A stretch of DNA of 64,000 bases, from the NCBI RefSeq assembly GCF_000515235.1, contig NZ_KI911558.1, forward strand, positions 2,385,796 to 2,449,795, written 5' to 3'. Position numbers and translations under genes: made by a program. Shown one piece after another: positions 62,709-64,000 of the stretch. The DNA is from Synechococcus sp. CC9616. Its GTDB lineage: Bacteria; Cyanobacteriota; Cyanobacteriia; PCC-6307; Cyanobiaceae. The stretch's first letter is position 1. Every line of letters starts with the position of its first letter. Below the pieces are notes generated by a model. That model searched no databases. It was not told the DNA's origin and saw only the letters and a list, made by a program, of their open reading frames with translations.

Positions 62709-64000
62709 TCAGAACTTGAAGGTGGTTTTCACCAGTCCGCCGAATTTGTTCTGACCGTCGATCTGCTCCTGTCCATAGGCGTCATCCACCCAGAAAACCG
62801 CAGGTGTCACCACGATGTTGTCTGTGACTCGGAAGTCGTAGTAGGCCTCAACAGCGAAGTTTTCGTCGTCAGGCCAACCCTGTCCTTTCACTGATGTGGC
62901 ATAGCTCGAGTAGGAGCCGACGCCAACCCCAAGCTTGTTGCCCTTCATGAAAGCATCTTTCCAGTTCAGGCCAACCATCCAGCCTTTGACGGCTTCAGAG
63001 TTGCCGTCGAACTGGGAATCAGCGAAACCGAAATCAATACCAGCACTGATAGAAGGAATCCAACTGCTGTCTTGTGGAGACCAGTAACCACGCAGTCCAA
63101 CAGCGTTCAACGGATGACCAAGATCCTTGGCACGGGGGGTTGAGTAACCCATCGCGGCTTTGGCACCAGAGACGTTGCTGCAGCTTGTTAGACCGGCTTC
63201 ATCTGTGAGGCATTCTTCTCTTTGCCCGGCGTTCTTCAGGGCATACAAGGCGGCAATGTACCACTGCCGGTTTCCATAACCGATCTGACTTAGGAAGTAG
63301 GCATCGGTGTTTTCACCAAACAAGCCCTCCTTCGAGTCACCCTTGGCGCCATCGCCTCCATCAGCAACGTAGTTGGCTGCGATGTTCAGAGCAGGTTCGC
63401 CAGGATCGACATCTTGTCTCCACTGCAAACCGAAACCCTGACCGGTGCTTGCTCCGAGAACGGCTCCATAGCCACCAAGCTTGAAGGCTTTCAGGATGGG
63501 CTTGTAACGCGTTGGCGTTTCAATCATGTAGTAGTTCTCAATCAAAGCACCAACGGTGGCTTTGAACTCAGAACCGATCGGGAAGGAATACCAGAGTTTG
63601 TCAACCTTCAGGGTGTTGTCACCACTCTTGGCGTCAGCCAGGTAGGAGTCAGTTTGTGTCCACTGGTTGCTCATGTTGCCCGCTCTCAAACGGGTATACA
63701 GACGATCTTTTCCAGTGAATGACGTGTTCAGGTTCAGTGTGAGCCTGTAAGAGAAGTTGAAGGCATCGCTATTGCAGTCTCCGCCTTCGTCATTGCACTC
63801 ATCGCGATCGGCGTACTGGATCGCACCTGTGAAGAAGTCTGCTTGTCCTTTCAAGCGTGTAGTGGTGGAGAACTGGGTTGCTTCCAGTTCACCGACGCGG
63901 GCCTCAAGGCCATCGACGCGGCCACGGATGATGGCGAGTTCTCTTTCAAATTCCTTGATCAGGCGACGCAGTTCGTCGGTGACCTCAGTGATGCGGTCGA
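62709..64000 (-). CDS. SLH/OprB iron porin, 5' end beyond the window
   Basis: The open frame continues through 64000 (at least 430 residues). Seen at the right edge is the coiled coil DRITEVTDELRRLIKEFERELAIIRGRVDGLEARVGELEATQFSTTTRLKG, nearly identical to that of the porin at 49732-51258. A beta-barrel follows, ending GGLVKTTFKF with the outer-membrane aromatic terminus. The SLH domain would lie outside. Homologous to the other porin but clearly a separate gene with a different barrel. The annotation is partial. Confidence 0.9.
   Translation of the reverse strand, partial: DRITEVTDELRRLIKEFERELAIIRGRVDGLEARVGELEATQFSTTTRLKGQADFFTGAIQYADRDECNDEGGDCNSDAFNFSYRLTLNLNTSFTGKDRLYTRLRAGNMSNQWTQTDSYLADAKSGDNTLKVDKLWYSFPIGSEFKATVGALIENYYMIETPTRYKPILKAFKLGGYGAVLGASTGQGFGLQWRQDVDPGEPALNIAANYVADGGDGAKGDSKEGLFGENTDAYFLSQIGYGNRQWYIAALYALKNAGQREECLTDEAGLTSCSNVSGAKAAMGYSTPRAKDLGHPLNAVGLRGYWSPQDSSWIPSISAGIDFGFADSQFDGNSEAVKGWMVGLNWKDAFMKGNKLGVGVGSYSSYATSVKGQGWPDDENFAVEAYYDFRVTDNIVVTPAVFWVDDAYGQEQIDGQNKFGGLVKTTFKF

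Overview
The window is chromosomal DNA of a unicellular marine cyanobacterium of the Synechococcus type. The evidence is an oxygenic photosystem gene set (psbO, psbA, isiA), a phycobilisome linker, plant-type ferredoxin and flavodoxin, LL-diaminopimelate aminotransferase, ferredoxin-type glutamate synthase, an MPBQ/MSBQ methyltransferase of plastoquinol/tocopherol type, and SLH-domain iron porins. The GC-rich, tightly packed housekeeping DNA resembles marine (cluster 5) Synechococcus; I do not assign a strain.

Layout. 1-13.1 kb is GC-rich core: NDH-2 (cut by the window edge), a Ycf20-like protein, tRNA-Ala, coaBC, psbO, ATP sulfurylase, ftsH, eda, chorismate synthase, a catabolic-type acetolactate synthase and a cupin. 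13.2-20.6 kb is a visibly AT-richer insert. It holds a tight eight-gene plus-strand operon: methyltransferase, two molybdenum-storage-protein (MoSto) paralogues, an ABC-2 ATPase and permease, modA, modB and modC. A divergent 5-TM protein with the EGxQ/GRQ motifs of silicon transporters lies in front of it. 20.8-47.6 kb returns to GC-rich core: psbA (high-light Glu130 form) divergent from a B12-binding radical SAM gene, a CPBP protease, clpS, dapL, a large radical SAM protein, rne, rnhB, pheA, the MPBQ methyltransferase, a LON-domain protein, the rpsL-rpsG-fusA-tufA-rpsJ cluster, an IscA-like protein, Fd-GOGAT, lipA and tRNA-Pro(CGG).

From tRNA-Pro to the right edge (47.6-64 kb) the DNA is mostly AT-rich accessory sequence centred on iron limitation: two SLH/OprB iron porins, a Crp/Fnr regulator, flavodoxin, a thioredoxin-reductase-like protein, an alpha/beta hydrolase, IsiA, a [2Fe-2S] ferredoxin, a membrane-anchored CpcL-type phycobilisome linker, ferritin, the FutA/IdiA iron-binding protein and a PiuC-type dioxygenase. 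Two repeat arrangements there look like Fur-type operators. A phosphate-binding protein gene (pstS) is interrupted by an in-frame amber codon.

Functional reading. The Mo operon would import molybdate (ModABC) and store it as oxo-metal in a MoSto-like complex, presumably to buffer supply for the molybdenum cofactor (for example nitrate reductase). An ABC-2 exporter-type pair and a methyltransferase of unknown role are built into the same transcription unit. The iron island would acquire iron (porins, FutA), store it (ferritin), replace ferredoxin by flavodoxin and remodel light harvesting around PSI (IsiA, CpcL). All annotations come from reading the sequence and recalling families; no database search was run.
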